Assembly (NCBI RefSeq): GCF_017742835.1
Contig: NZ_CP072392.1
Span: 1,472,385-1,536,384 of the forward strand
Direction of reading: 5' to 3'
Length of the DNA stretch: 64,000 bases
Source: Aquabacter sp. L1I39
GTDB taxonomy: Bacteria > Pseudomonadota > Alphaproteobacteria > Rhizobiales > Xanthobacteraceae
Numbering within the stretch: position 1 is the first letter of the stretch; every line of letters begins with the position of its first letter. A model generated the notes under the pieces. That model saw only the letters and a list, made by a program, of their open reading frames with translations, did not search any database and was not told where the DNA came from. The position numbers were made by a program, and so were the translations under genes. Positions 56,608 to 64,000 of the stretch are shown one piece after another.

Positions 56608-59169
56608 ATGGGACGCACCCTCTGGGCCGCCGCGCTGGTGCTGGCGTCGGCGACGCTGGCGTCAGCGCAATCCAACCCGCCCGCGACCGCGCCGGGCGCC
56701 AAGGCCGGCACGGCGCCCGCCGCCGCCCCGGCGCAGCCGCTGAAGATCACCGGCCAATGCTCGCAGGCCCGCCTGTGCGACCTGAAGAAATATTATGAGG
56801 TGCCAAATTTCCGCATCGGCGGCACCTATGACCTCTCCAGCCCGGCGAAGTGGGAAAATGGCGGGGAAGGCGGCACGACGCTGGAATCGCTCGGCGCCGG
56901 CCCGCTGAAGACCGCCTATATCGCGCTCGGCACGCCCCGCCGGAATGCTGCTGGCGAGATCACCAATGCGGTGATCGTCAACACCTTCTATTCCGGCGAT
57001 TCCACCGACATGTACGCCCAGTGGGTGGAGGGCTCGGCCCTGTCGGGGGGATCGGTCATCGGCCCCAACCGCGCCATCGACACCAACCAATATTATGTGG
57101 TGCTCTTGGATGGCCTCGGCCTGTGGGGCGCCAGCAAGCCCTCGGACGGGCTGGGTCAGAAGTTTCCCCAGTACGGCTATATGGACCTCGTCCAGTCCAA
57201 TTACCGCATGCTGCGGGACCATCTGAAGATCGGCCGCGCCGCTTTGGTGACCGGCGTCTCCATGGGCGCCACCCAGACCTATGTCTGGGGCGTCATGCAT
57301 CCTGACTTCATGAACGGCCTCATGCCCATCGGCGGCACCACCCAGTCCGACGGCGAGGACCCGGTGGGCAACTGGACCTTCCAGCTCATGTCGGCGGCCA
57401 TCGAATCCGACCCGCAATGGCGCGCCACGGGGGGCAATTACTACAATCTGCCCAAGGACAAGCACCCCAACCAGGGCGTCGCCTTCGGCTGGTCCATCCT
57501 GCTGATGACCGGCTTTTCCTTCGACTTCCGCTCGCAGCAGCCCTGGGACAAGGTGCAGCCGGATGTCTTCTACTGGAACCCGCCCAACCCGAAGGCCGGC
57601 TCGTCGGTGAATGCCCGCGCGTTGCTGTTCGACGCGGTGGACCTGCTGTGGCGCAACCGGGCGGGCGAGACCTACAACATCAATGCCGACCTCGGGCGCA
57701 TCAAGGCCCGCACCCTGGTCATGCATATCGACAACGACCAGTGGCTGACCTTCGACCGCGCCAAGCGCACGGTCGCCCGCGTGCCCGGCGCCGACTTCGT
57801 GCATGAGCCGAGCCCGGTGGCCCATTACGGCGTGTTCTCCATCCTCAAGAACAAGCAGTTCGACCCCACCGTGAACGGCTTCCTGGGCGACGTGGCGCGG
57901 CTCACCCGCAACCAGGCGCTCACCGCCACCACTTACACCACCCCCTCGGTGGCCAAGGACATCACGCCCGACAAGTCGTTCTGGAACACCTATGTGAAGT
58001 ATCCCTTCCCGGTGAAGAAGACCAAGGTGAAGGACGGCCAGGGTGTCGAGTGGGACATCGGCTATATGGATGAATATGCCGGCACCTCGCCCAATCCCGA
58101 CGTGCTGGTGATCGTCCATGGCAAGGGCGCGTTCGGTGGCCATTACGGCAACATCATGCGCATCGCGCTGGAGCGCGGGCTGCGGGTGATCGTGCCCGAC
58201 CTGCCCCATTACGGCATGTCCGGCCCCGGCAATCTGGACAAGAGCCCCGCCCGCACCATGGAGGACATGCGGCAGGTGGTGCATGGCCTGGTGGTGGACC
58301 AGCTGGGCGTGAAGAAGGCCGCCTATCTCGGCCATTCCATGGGCGGGCAATTGGTGATGGGCTATGCCCTCACCTATCCCGACGCGGTCACCAAGCTGAT
58401 CCTGGAAGCCCCCGCCGGGCTTGAGGAATATCCCCGCGAGGTCACGGTGGGGCCGGGCAAGAAGCTGGACCTCTTCAACCCCGCCTTCGCCCGCGACTTC
58501 AAGGCCTGGGCCGCCACCTGGGACCAGACGGGCCTGCGCGACCGGGAGAAGAATCTGACCGCCCAGCAGGTGGATGACTTCTTCCACTTCCGCACCCGCG
58601 ACCCCGTCACCGGCGTCGTGACGCCCTCCAAGTCCGGCTATTTCCTGCGCGACAGCGAATATGCCCGGCTCCACACCGACCAGCGCATCGGCATGATCAA
58701 GGGCGATCCGCGCGAATTGCAGCAATGGGTGGATGTGTTCGTGTTCGACATCTACACCATGGCCTCGGAATCCTTGGAGAGCGACCCGAAAAGCCTCTAC
58801 AAGCGCCTCACCGAGATCAAGGTGCCGATCTTCCTGGCCTTCGGCAACAAGGAGCCGTTCATCCCGAGCGCGCCCTTCAACGGCCGCACCGATCTCAGCC
58901 GCCAGGCCATCCTGCCCTTCATGACGCGCATGGAGGCGGCGGGCCGCGACGTGCAGGTGAAGATCTATACGGACACCGCCCACTTCATCCACACCGACGA
59001 CCCGGTGGAATTCGCCGAGGACGTGGTGGACTTCGTGAAGTCCGGCCAGGTGGAAACCACCTCGCAGGTGATCGTGGACCGCCTCATCAACGGCGCGCCC
59101 GGCCAGGCGGCCGCCGCCCCCGCGGCCAGCCCCGCCACCGCGGCGACGCCCAAGGGGCTGAACAAGTAA
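56608..59169 (+). CDS. Secreted protein with two tandem alpha/beta-hydrolase domains
   Basis: An 853-residue protein with a Sec signal peptide (LWAAALVLASATLASAQ). Residues ~60-470 are an alpha/beta hydrolase of the homoserine-acetyltransferase-like (MetX) type, with elbow GVSMGATQ (Ser ~217), an Asp in MHIDNDQW and a His in PSPVAHYG. Residues ~490-825 are a second, different hydrolase: GKGAFGGHYGN, elbow GHSMGGQ (Ser ~577) and a His in DTAHFIHTDDP. A short Ala/Pro tail follows. Each half keeps a plausible triad. ATG at 56608 has GGGGA upstream; longer frames extend into the divergent region and are rejected. Substrate unknown; an ester- or lactone-degrading periplasmic enzyme is inferred. 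Confidence 0.85.
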   Translation: MGRTLWAAALVLASATLASAQSNPPATAPGAKAGTAPAAAPAQPLKITGQCSQARLCDLKKYYEVPNFRIGGTYDLSSPAKWENGGEGGTTLESLGAGPLKTAYIALGTPRRNAAGEITNAVIVNTFYSGDSTDMYAQWVEGSALSGGSVIGPNRAIDTNQYYVVLLDGLGLWGASKPSDGLGQKFPQYGYMDLVQSNYRMLRDHLKIGRAALVTGVSMGATQTYVWGVMHPDFMNGLMPIGGTTQSDGEDPVGNWTFQLMSAAIESDPQWRATGGNYYNLPKDKHPNQGVAFGWSILLMTGFSFDFRSQQPWDKVQPDVFYWNPPNPKAGSSVNARALLFDAVDLLWRNRAGETYNINADLGRIKARTLVMHIDNDQWLTFDRAKRTVARVPGADFVHEPSPVAHYGVFSILKNKQFDPTVNGFLGDVARLTRNQALTATTYTTPSVAKDITPDKSFWNTYVKYPFPVKKTKVKDGQGVEWDIGYMDEYAGTSPNPDVLVIVHGKGAFGGHYGNIMRIALERGLRVIVPDLPHYGMSGPGNLDKSPARTMEDMRQVVHGLVVDQLGVKKAAYLGHSMGGQLVMGYALTYPDAVTKLILEAPAGLEEYPREVTVGPGKKLDLFNPAFARDFKAWAATWDQTGLRDREKNLTAQQVDDFFHFRTRDPVTGVVTPSKSGYFLRDSEYARLHTDQRIGMIKGDPRELQQWVDVFVFDIYTMASESLESDPKSLYKRLTEIKVPIFLAFGNKEPFIPSAPFNGRTDLSRQAILPFMTRMEAAGRDVQVKIYTDTAHFIHTDDPVEFAEDVVDFVKSGQVETTSQVIVDRLINGAPGQAAAAPAASPATAATPKGLNK

Positions 59170-59181
59170 GAGCCCTGAAAC

Positions 59182-59203
59182 GGGCGCTCCCATAGGGGCG
59201 CCC
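59182..59203 (+). terminator. Weak hairpin after the double-hydrolase gene
   Basis: A 9-bp stem (GGGCGCTCC / GGGGCGCCC, one T-G pair) with loop CATA, 12 bp after the stop. No U-tract follows, so termination here is tentative. Confidence 0.4.
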
Positions 59204-59239
59204 GCCGGCGCCTCGTGGGTTGGCGCCTCTCCCTTCGCG

Positions 59240-59334
59240 CGTCATGGCCGGGCTCGTCCCGGCCATCCACGGAAAGGGGCACCGGTCCCGCAAGCGGATG
59301 GCCGTGGATGCCCGGGTCAAGCCCGGGCATGACG
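59240..59334. repeat. Palindromic intergenic repeat, copy 1
   Basis: It begins CGTCATGGCCGGG and ends CCCGGGCATGACG, with internal CCACGG and GGATGGCCGTGG blocks. The sequence and symmetry are those of the abundant REP-like elements of Hyphomicrobiales genomes. It lies between the two hydrolase genes. Confidence 0.8.
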
Positions 59335-59425
59335 GTCTTGAGAGGTGTATAAGTCAGCACCTCTGATCGGGCTTCGTCACGTCCGGCCATCCCGCCGGCC
59401 GCCGCACCGCAAGCAGGAGAAAGCC

Positions 59426-60286
59426 ATGACGCATGTCGACATCGGGGGCCTCAAGCTCGGCCTGCGGAGCTGGGGCGAAGGGGACGTGCCCGTGGTCTTC
59501 ATCCATGGCAACCTCGCCAGCAAGGACTGGATCGAGCTGGCCGCCCCCCTCTTTCCCGCCGGCCTGAAGACCATCGGCATCGACTGGCGCGGCTGCGGCG
59601 ACAGCGACCGGCCGGCGGCGGACGCGGACTTTGCCAATTATTCCATCGCCCAGCACGCGGCCGATATGATCGCGGCCCTCGATGCGCTGGGAATCTCCTT
59701 CTGCCATCTGGCCACCCATTCCACCGGCGGCATCATCGCGGCGCGCATGCTGCTGGCCCAGCCGGAGCGCTTCGGGCGGGTGCTGCATCTGGACCCGGTG
59801 GCGCCCCGCTCCATCGTGCTGCCGGAACAGGCCATCAAGGGCTTCGCGGCCATGAAGGCCCACAAGGCCGCCACCCGCGCCGGCATGGCCTGGGCGGCCT
59901 CTTCCTTGTTCGTGCCCGAGAGCCTCACCTCGCCGGAAGGCCCGCAATTGGTGGCCGATGCGGGCGCGCGGGGCGTGCTGTTCGAGAAGATCGTCGACCA
60001 GACCTTTTCGGTCTCCGACGGCATCTGGTCCGGCACGCCCGTGGGGCTGGAGCGGGAGTTCAAGCTGGGCGAGCTGGCCGCGCGCATGTGCGAGATGCGC
60101 CAGCCGCAATTGATCCTGTGGGGCGAGAAGGACGTCATCCTCACCCTCGCCGACGCGCAGGACATGTGCGCCGGCCTGCCCGACTGCCGGCTGGAGGTGC
60201 TCCCCGGCATCGGCCATTCCGCCAATCTGGAAGCGCCCGAGCTTTACGCCAAGGCGTTCGGGGAGTGGTTCCTGGCGGGGCGGTGA
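59426..60286 (+). CDS. Alpha/beta-fold hydrolase
   Basis: A 286-residue cytoplasmic hydrolase with the full fold: an oxyanion HGN in VVFIHGNLASKDW, DWRGCGDSDRP, the nucleophile in ATHSTGGIIA (Ser ~97), an Asp in LILWGEKDVILTLAD and the His in LEVLPGIGHSANLEAP. The elbow is H-S-T-G-G with Thr where Gly is usual. ATG at 59426 has AGGAG ahead of it; the frame is open to 59345 without a better start. It could be a lactonase, esterase or haloalkane-type relative. It lies between the double hydrolase and the Liv transporter genes on the same strand, suggesting a joint catabolic role. Confidence 0.87.
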   Translation: MTHVDIGGLKLGLRSWGEGDVPVVFIHGNLASKDWIELAAPLFPAGLKTIGIDWRGCGDSDRPAADADFANYSIAQHAADMIAALDALGISFCHLATHSTGGIIAARMLLAQPERFGRVLHLDPVAPRSIVLPEQAIKGFAAMKAHKAATRAGMAWAASSLFVPESLTSPEGPQLVADAGARGVLFEKIVDQTFSVSDGIWSGTPVGLEREFKLGELAARMCEMRQPQLILWGEKDVILTLADAQDMCAGLPDCRLEVLPGIGHSANLEAPELYAKAFGEWFLAGR

Positions 60287-60383
60287 AGGGAACACGTTTC
60301 CTTTCGGAGAAATCGCGGGGCGTCGCACGTCTGCGCCCCCTCGCCTCCGAGCGCACGGGCATGCGCGGGCTTGGTCCGCGTCT

Positions 60384-60464
60384 CCACGGCCATCCGTTTG
60401 AAGGAACATGAGGGCGTTCCGGGCCGGCGCCCGTGGATGGCCGCGACAAGCCCGACCATGACCA
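60384..60464. repeat. Palindromic intergenic repeat, copy 2 (diverged)
   Basis: CCACGGCCATCC and CCGTGGATGGCC face each other here, as in copy 1. The outer arms are degraded (ACCATGACC instead of CATGACG). Confidence 0.65.
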
Positions 60465-60604
60465 GGGGAGTGGCGCGCGCCTTCGCGCTGACCTTTTACG
60501 ACACGCCGCCATCCTGCCCCGCACACCCCTCCCCCGTCGCTGCCCCCGCCACCCCCGCAGGCACAGGCGCGGCGAAAATTCGGGCAGGCGCATCAATTTT
60601 CGCC

Positions 60605-60658
60605 ACTTATGAAGAAATAAGTTTCCGATATTGAACTTATGAAGCTTTCGGCTAGTCT
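60605..60658 (+). promoter_or_regulatory. Candidate operator and promoter of the livGF-livHM operon
   Basis: Two exact ACTTATGAAG direct repeats start 30 bp apart (60605-60614 and 60635-60644). The first is also half of an inverted repeat, ACTTAT-N6-ATAAGT. The second overlaps a possible -35 (TTGAAC, 60631-60636), followed after 16 bp by TAGTCT (60653-60658). A repressor binding both repeats on the same helix face would cover the promoter. The protein is unknown. Confidence 0.5.
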
Positions 60659-60828
60659 GATCCCCAGAACCTGCCCCGGATCAAGACCACGAGGGCGGGA
60701 CACCTTCCATTCCGGGGCCCGTCCGCAAGGGGCACTCGCCGCTCGCCGCCCAAGGCCTCGCCACTTGCTGAAGCCGTGCCATCCGCGCTCTCCGGCGCCG
60801 ACGGCGCGCGCCTTCGAGGGGGACGGCC

Positions 60829-61575
60829 GTGTACGTTCTGGAAGCACGCGGGCTCAGTCGGGATTTCGGCGGCTTCAAGGCCGTGGCGAGCGTGGATTTC
60901 GGCCTCGTCGAAGGCTCCATCCACGCCGTCATCGGCCCCAATGGCGCCGGCAAGACCACGCTGTTCAACCTGCTCACCAAATTCCTGCCCCCCACCGGCG
61001 GCACCATCCTGCACAAGGGCGAGGACGTGACCCGCCTCTCGCCGCCCGCCATGGCCCGGCGCGGGGTGGTGCGCTCGTTCCAGATCTCGGCGGTGTTTGC
61101 CGGGCTCACGGTGCGCGAGAATGTGGAACTGGCGCTGCTGAACGCCAATGGCCTCGCCTGGAACCTCTTCGGTTCCCTCTCCCGCCGCCCGGCGCTCAAG
61201 CGCGCGGCCGAGGAGATGATCGAGCGCTTCGGCCTGTCCACCTATCTGGAAGCCCGCGCCGGCAACCTCCCCTATGGCCGCAAGCGCGCTCTGGAACTGG
61301 CCACCACGCTCGCCCTCAATCCTGCCGTCCTGCTGCTGGACGAGCCCATGGCGGGCCTTGGCCATGAGGACATCGACAAGGTCTCCAGCCTGGTGCGCGA
61401 GGCGGGGCGCGGACGCACCATCTTGCTGGTGGAGCACAATATGCGCGTGGTCTCCGACCTCGCCGACACCATCACCGTCATGGTGCGCGGCGAGAAGCTG
61501 GCGGAGGGCACCTATGACGAGGTCTCCGCCCGCCCGGACGTGATCGCCGCCTATACGGGAGGCGCTCATGTCTGA
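60829..61575 (+). CDS. livG: Branched-chain-amino-acid-type ABC transporter ATP-binding protein LivG
   Basis: A 248-residue importer ATPase with Walker A GPNGAGKT (about residue 37), a Q-loop in VVRSFQISAVFAGLTV, a signature region reading NLPYGRKRALELA (the LivG variant of LSGGQ), Walker B AVLLLDEPMAGLG and the switch His in LLVEHNMRVV. The start is GTG at 60829 with GAGGGGG six bases upstream. It is shorter in the mid-region than classical LivG. The family imports amino acids, urea, amides and aromatic acids, so the substrate cannot be named. It overlaps livF by eight bases. Confidence 0.92.
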   Translation: MYVLEARGLSRDFGGFKAVASVDFGLVEGSIHAVIGPNGAGKTTLFNLLTKFLPPTGGTILHKGEDVTRLSPPAMARRGVVRSFQISAVFAGLTVRENVELALLNANGLAWNLFGSLSRRPALKRAAEEMIERFGLSTYLEARAGNLPYGRKRALELATTLALNPAVLLLDEPMAGLGHEDIDKVSSLVREAGRGRTILLVEHNMRVVSDLADTITVMVRGEKLAEGTYDEVSARPDVIAAYTGGAHV

Positions 61576-62269
61576 GGCCCTGCGCACCACCCATTTGAAA
61601 GCCTGGTATGGCGAGAGCCAGGCGCTGCACGGCATGAGCTTTTCCGTGCACGGGGGCGAAGTGGTCACCCTCATCGGCCGCAACGGCGCCGGCAAGACCA
61701 CGACCCTGCGCGCCCTCATGGGCCTGATTGCCAACCGCACCGGCTCCATCCGCCTCGGCGCCGACGAGATCGTCGCCGCCCGCCCGCACCAGATCGCCCG
61801 CAAGGGCATGGCGCTGTGCCCGGAGGAGCGGGGCATTTTCGCCAGCCTGAACGTGGAGGAAAATCTCCTGTTGCCGCCGCAGGTGCGGCCGGGCGGCATG
61901 AGCGTGCCGGACATTTTGAAGCTGTTCCCGAATCTGAAGGAACGGCTGAAAAGCCAGGGCACCAAGCTCTCGGGGGGCGAGCAGCAGATGCTGGCGCTCG
62001 CCCGCATCCTGCGCACCGGCGCCCGCCTCCTGCTGCTGGACGAGCCCACCGAGGGCCTCGCCCCGGTCATCATCGCGCAGATCGGCGACACCATCCGCAC
62101 CTTGAAGGCGCTGGGCTTCACCATCCTCCTGGTGGAGCAGAACGTCGCCTTCGCGGCGGGGCTGGCCGACCGGCATTATGTGGTGGAGCTGGGCCGCGTG
62201 GTGGACGAGATCCCCGCCGCCGCCTTCGCCGACCGCCTGCCCTCCCTGAAATCCTATCTCGGCGTGTGA
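61568..62269 (+). CDS. livF: Branched-chain-amino-acid-type ABC transporter ATP-binding protein LivF
   Basis: A 233-residue second ATPase of the importer. It has Walker A GRNGAGKTT (about 37), RTGSIRLGADEIVAARPHQIARKGMALCPEERGIFASLNVEENL, signature LSGGEQQML, Walker B LLLLDEPTEGLAP and the switch-region sequence ILLVEQNVAFA (Gln-Asn in place of His, as is normal for LivF). The ATG is inside the end of livG. The LivH-LivM gene starts 12 bp downstream. Confidence 0.93.
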   Translation: MSEALRTTHLKAWYGESQALHGMSFSVHGGEVVTLIGRNGAGKTTTLRALMGLIANRTGSIRLGADEIVAARPHQIARKGMALCPEERGIFASLNVEENLLLPPQVRPGGMSVPDILKLFPNLKERLKSQGTKLSGGEQQMLALARILRTGARLLLLDEPTEGLAPVIIAQIGDTIRTLKALGFTILLVEQNVAFAAGLADRHYVVELGRVVDEIPAAAFADRLPSLKSYLGV

Positions 62270-62280
62270 GCGGGGATCCA

Positions 62281-64000
62281 TGACCACACTTTTCGGCATC
62301 CCCACCGCGGTCCTGTTCGGCCAGCTTCTGCTCGGGCTCATCAACGGCGCCTTCTACGCCATGCTGAGCCTGGGCCTCGCCGTCATCTTCGGCATGATGA
62401 ACATCGTCAACTTCGCCCACGGCGCCTTCTACATGCTGGGGGCGCTGGGGGCCTGGGTGCTGCTGACCTATTTCGGCCTGTCCTATTGGTGGGGGCTCCT
62501 CATCGCCCCCCTGGTGGTGGGCGCCCTCGGCATGGTGGTGGAGCGCACCTTGCTGCGCCCGCTCTATAAGCTCGACCATCTCTACGGCATGCTGCTCACC
62601 TTCGGCTTGGCCCTGGTGCTGCAAGGGGTGCTGCGGGATGTGTTCGGCTCCTCAGGCCAGCCTTATGCCATCCCCGCCCTTCTGAAGGGCGGCACCAATC
62701 TGGGCTTCATGTTCCTGCCCACCTACCGGGCCTGGGTCATCGTCGCCTCGCTGGTGGTGTGCCTTTTGACCTGGTTCGTCATCGAGCACACCAAGCTCGG
62801 CTCCTACCTGCGGGCCGCCACCGAGAATCCCATGCTGGTGCAGGCCTTCGGCATCGATGTGCCGCGCATGGTCATGCTCACCTTCGGCGCGGGCGTGGGG
62901 CTGGCGGCGCTGGCCGGCGTGCTGGCGGCGCCCATCTATCAGGTGAGCCCGCTCATGGGGGCGGACATCATCATCGTGGTGTTCGCGGTGGTGGTGATCG
63001 GCGGCATGGGCTCCATCATGGGCTCCATCGTCACCGGCTTCCTGGTGGGGCTGGTGGAGGGCCTCACCCGCACCTTCTATCCGCAGGGCTCGAGCACCGT
63101 GGTGTTCGTGATGATGGCCGTCATCCTGCTGGTGCGCCCGGCGGGCCTGTTCGGCTCCAAGCCGGAAGCGGCGGCCGGCGCCCATGAGGCGCTCGATGCC
63201 CCGCCGGCCTCGCCCCGCACGGACATGGCGGCCTTCCTCGCCATGGCCGGGATCCTGACGGTGGCCCCGGCGCTCATCTATCCCGGCTTCCTGATGAAGG
63301 GGATGATGTTCGCCCTCTTCGCCTGCGCCTTCAACCTCATCGCCGGCTATGGCCGCCTCGTCTCCTTCGGCCATGCCATGTTCCTGGGCTCGGCGGGCTA
63401 TGTGTGCGGCTATGCGGCCAAAAGCCTGGGCCTCACCCCCGAACTGTCGATCCTCGCCGGCACCGGCGCGGCGGCGCTCCTGGGCCTTGTCTCCGGCTGG
63501 CTCGCCATCCGCCGCACCGGCATCTATTTCGCCATGGTCACGCTGGCCTTTGCCCAGATGATCTATTTCGTCGCCCTCCAGGCGCCCTTCACCGGCGGCG
63601 AGGACGGCTTGCAGAACGTGCCGCGCGGCAAGCTGTTCGGCCTCATCGACCTGAACGACCACACCAACCTTTATGCCTTCGTGCTGGTGGTGTTCCTGGC
63701 CGGCTTCTTCCTCATCATGCGCCTCGCCCGCTCGCCCTTCGGGCAGGTGCTGAAAGCCATCCGCGAGCACGAGCCCCGCGCCCAGTCCCTGGGCTTTGCC
63801 ACCGACCGCTACAAGCTCCTCGCCTTCACCCTGTCGGCGGCGCTCTCGGGGCTGGCCGGCTCCACCAAGGCCATCGTGGTGCAATTGGCTTCGCTCACCG
63901 ACGTGCACTGGTCCATGTCGGGGGAGGTGCTGCTCATGACCTTCCTCGGCGGGGTGGGCACCCTGTTCGGGCCGGTGGTGGGCGCCTTCCTGGTGGTGGC
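62281..64000 (+). CDS. livHM: Fused LivH-LivM ABC permease (3' end outside window)
   Basis: One uninterrupted frame of 573 codons with no stop before the window end. Codons 1-~290 are a LivH permease (LLGLINGAFYAMLSLGLAVIFGMMNIVNFAHGAFY; GIDVPRMVMLTFGAGVGLAALAGVLAAPIY; VVVIGGMGSIMGSIVTGFLVGLVEG). A ~25-residue Ala/Pro linker follows. From about codon 318 it continues as LivM (GYGRLVSFGHAMFLGSAGYVCGYAA; IRRTGIYFAMVTLAFAQMIYFV; KAIREHEPRAQSLGFATDRYKLLAFTLSAALSGLAGS). Normally these are two genes. The ATG at 62281 is 12 bp after livF. No substrate-binding protein is visible before the window ends. Confidence 0.93.

Larger units (their letters stand above)
60287..60828. other. 542-bp regulatory gap ahead of the Liv transporter genes
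   Basis: No supported gene. It contains palindromic repeat copy 2 (60384-60464), then a markedly A/T-rich stretch (about 60575-60660) with two ACTTATGAAG direct repeats and a candidate promoter. The untranslated leader to livG would be about 165 bases. Confidence 0.6.

Noticed and set aside
56662..59193. An 843-residue open frame on the minus strand
   Set aside because: Antisense to the double hydrolase; His/Gly/Val-rich shadow composition and no recognisable fold.
62652..63908. A 418-residue open frame on the minus strand
   Set aside because: Antisense to the fused LivHM permease, whose transmembrane motifs are clear.

Overview
This is a GC-rich chromosomal window from an alphaproteobacterium of the order Hyphomicrobiales (Rhizobiales), most likely of the Xanthobacteraceae type (Xanthobacter, Azorhizobium, Ancylobacter or Starkeya). 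The evidence is the gene order ruvC-ruvA-ruvB-ybgC-tolQRAB-pal-cpoB-tilS-ftsH, the imuA-imuB-dnaE2 mutasome behind an alphaproteobacterial GTTC-N7-GTTC SOS box, and the general gene complement. The genus is an inference. I saw no tRNA, rRNA, CRISPR array, transposase or prophage.

Layout. 1-3.1 kb: the 3' part of tamB. 3.1-8.8 kb: a nitrogen-scavenging module. A sigma-54 activator faces a cyanate-type ABC transporter and cyanase (cynABD-cynS). The divergent region holds a textbook -24/-12 promoter and three ACGA-N4-TCGT palindromes. 8.9-11.6 kb: a single-chain ethanolamine ammonia-lyase (EutB fused to EutC) and a small cupin. 11.6-17.3 kb: a HAD-like protein and a 1,212-residue double glycosyltransferase. 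17.4-30 kb, minus strand: the large housekeeping block ftsH, tilS, cpoB, pal, tolB, tolA, tolR, tolQ, ybgC, ruvB, ruvA, a DUF1772 membrane protein and ruvC.

30-41 kb: an orphan pstB, an EmrE-type drug exporter, the SOS mutasome operon (imuA, imuB, dnaE2, transcribed leftwards), a small helix-turn-helix gene in a lower-GC islet, an MFS exporter and a small winged-helix-like gene. 41-48 kb: an OmpA/MotB-like and MotA/ExbB-like pair (an uncharacterised ion-driven motor), inositol monophosphatase, the RNA-binding protein Tex, and a GltS glutamate/sodium symporter with a double-hairpin repeat upstream. 48-52 kb: an operon-like series of patatin, GntP permease, YqhA and a small hydrolase. 52-56.2 kb: an RND efflux pump and adaptor. 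56.6-64 kb, plus strand: a secreted protein with two alpha/beta-hydrolase domains, a second hydrolase, and a branched-chain-amino-acid-type ABC transporter (livG, livF, and a livH-livM fusion that runs off the window).

The most interesting items are: the sigma-54/cyanate promoter region; the EutBC fusion; in-frame repeats in the ImuB linker; the G-quadruplex/hexamer-repeat spacer between imuB and dnaE2; the motor-like pair; the double hydrolase; and the Liv operon with its permease fusion and paired operator-like repeats. All functions come from reading the sequence and from family knowledge. No database search was possible.
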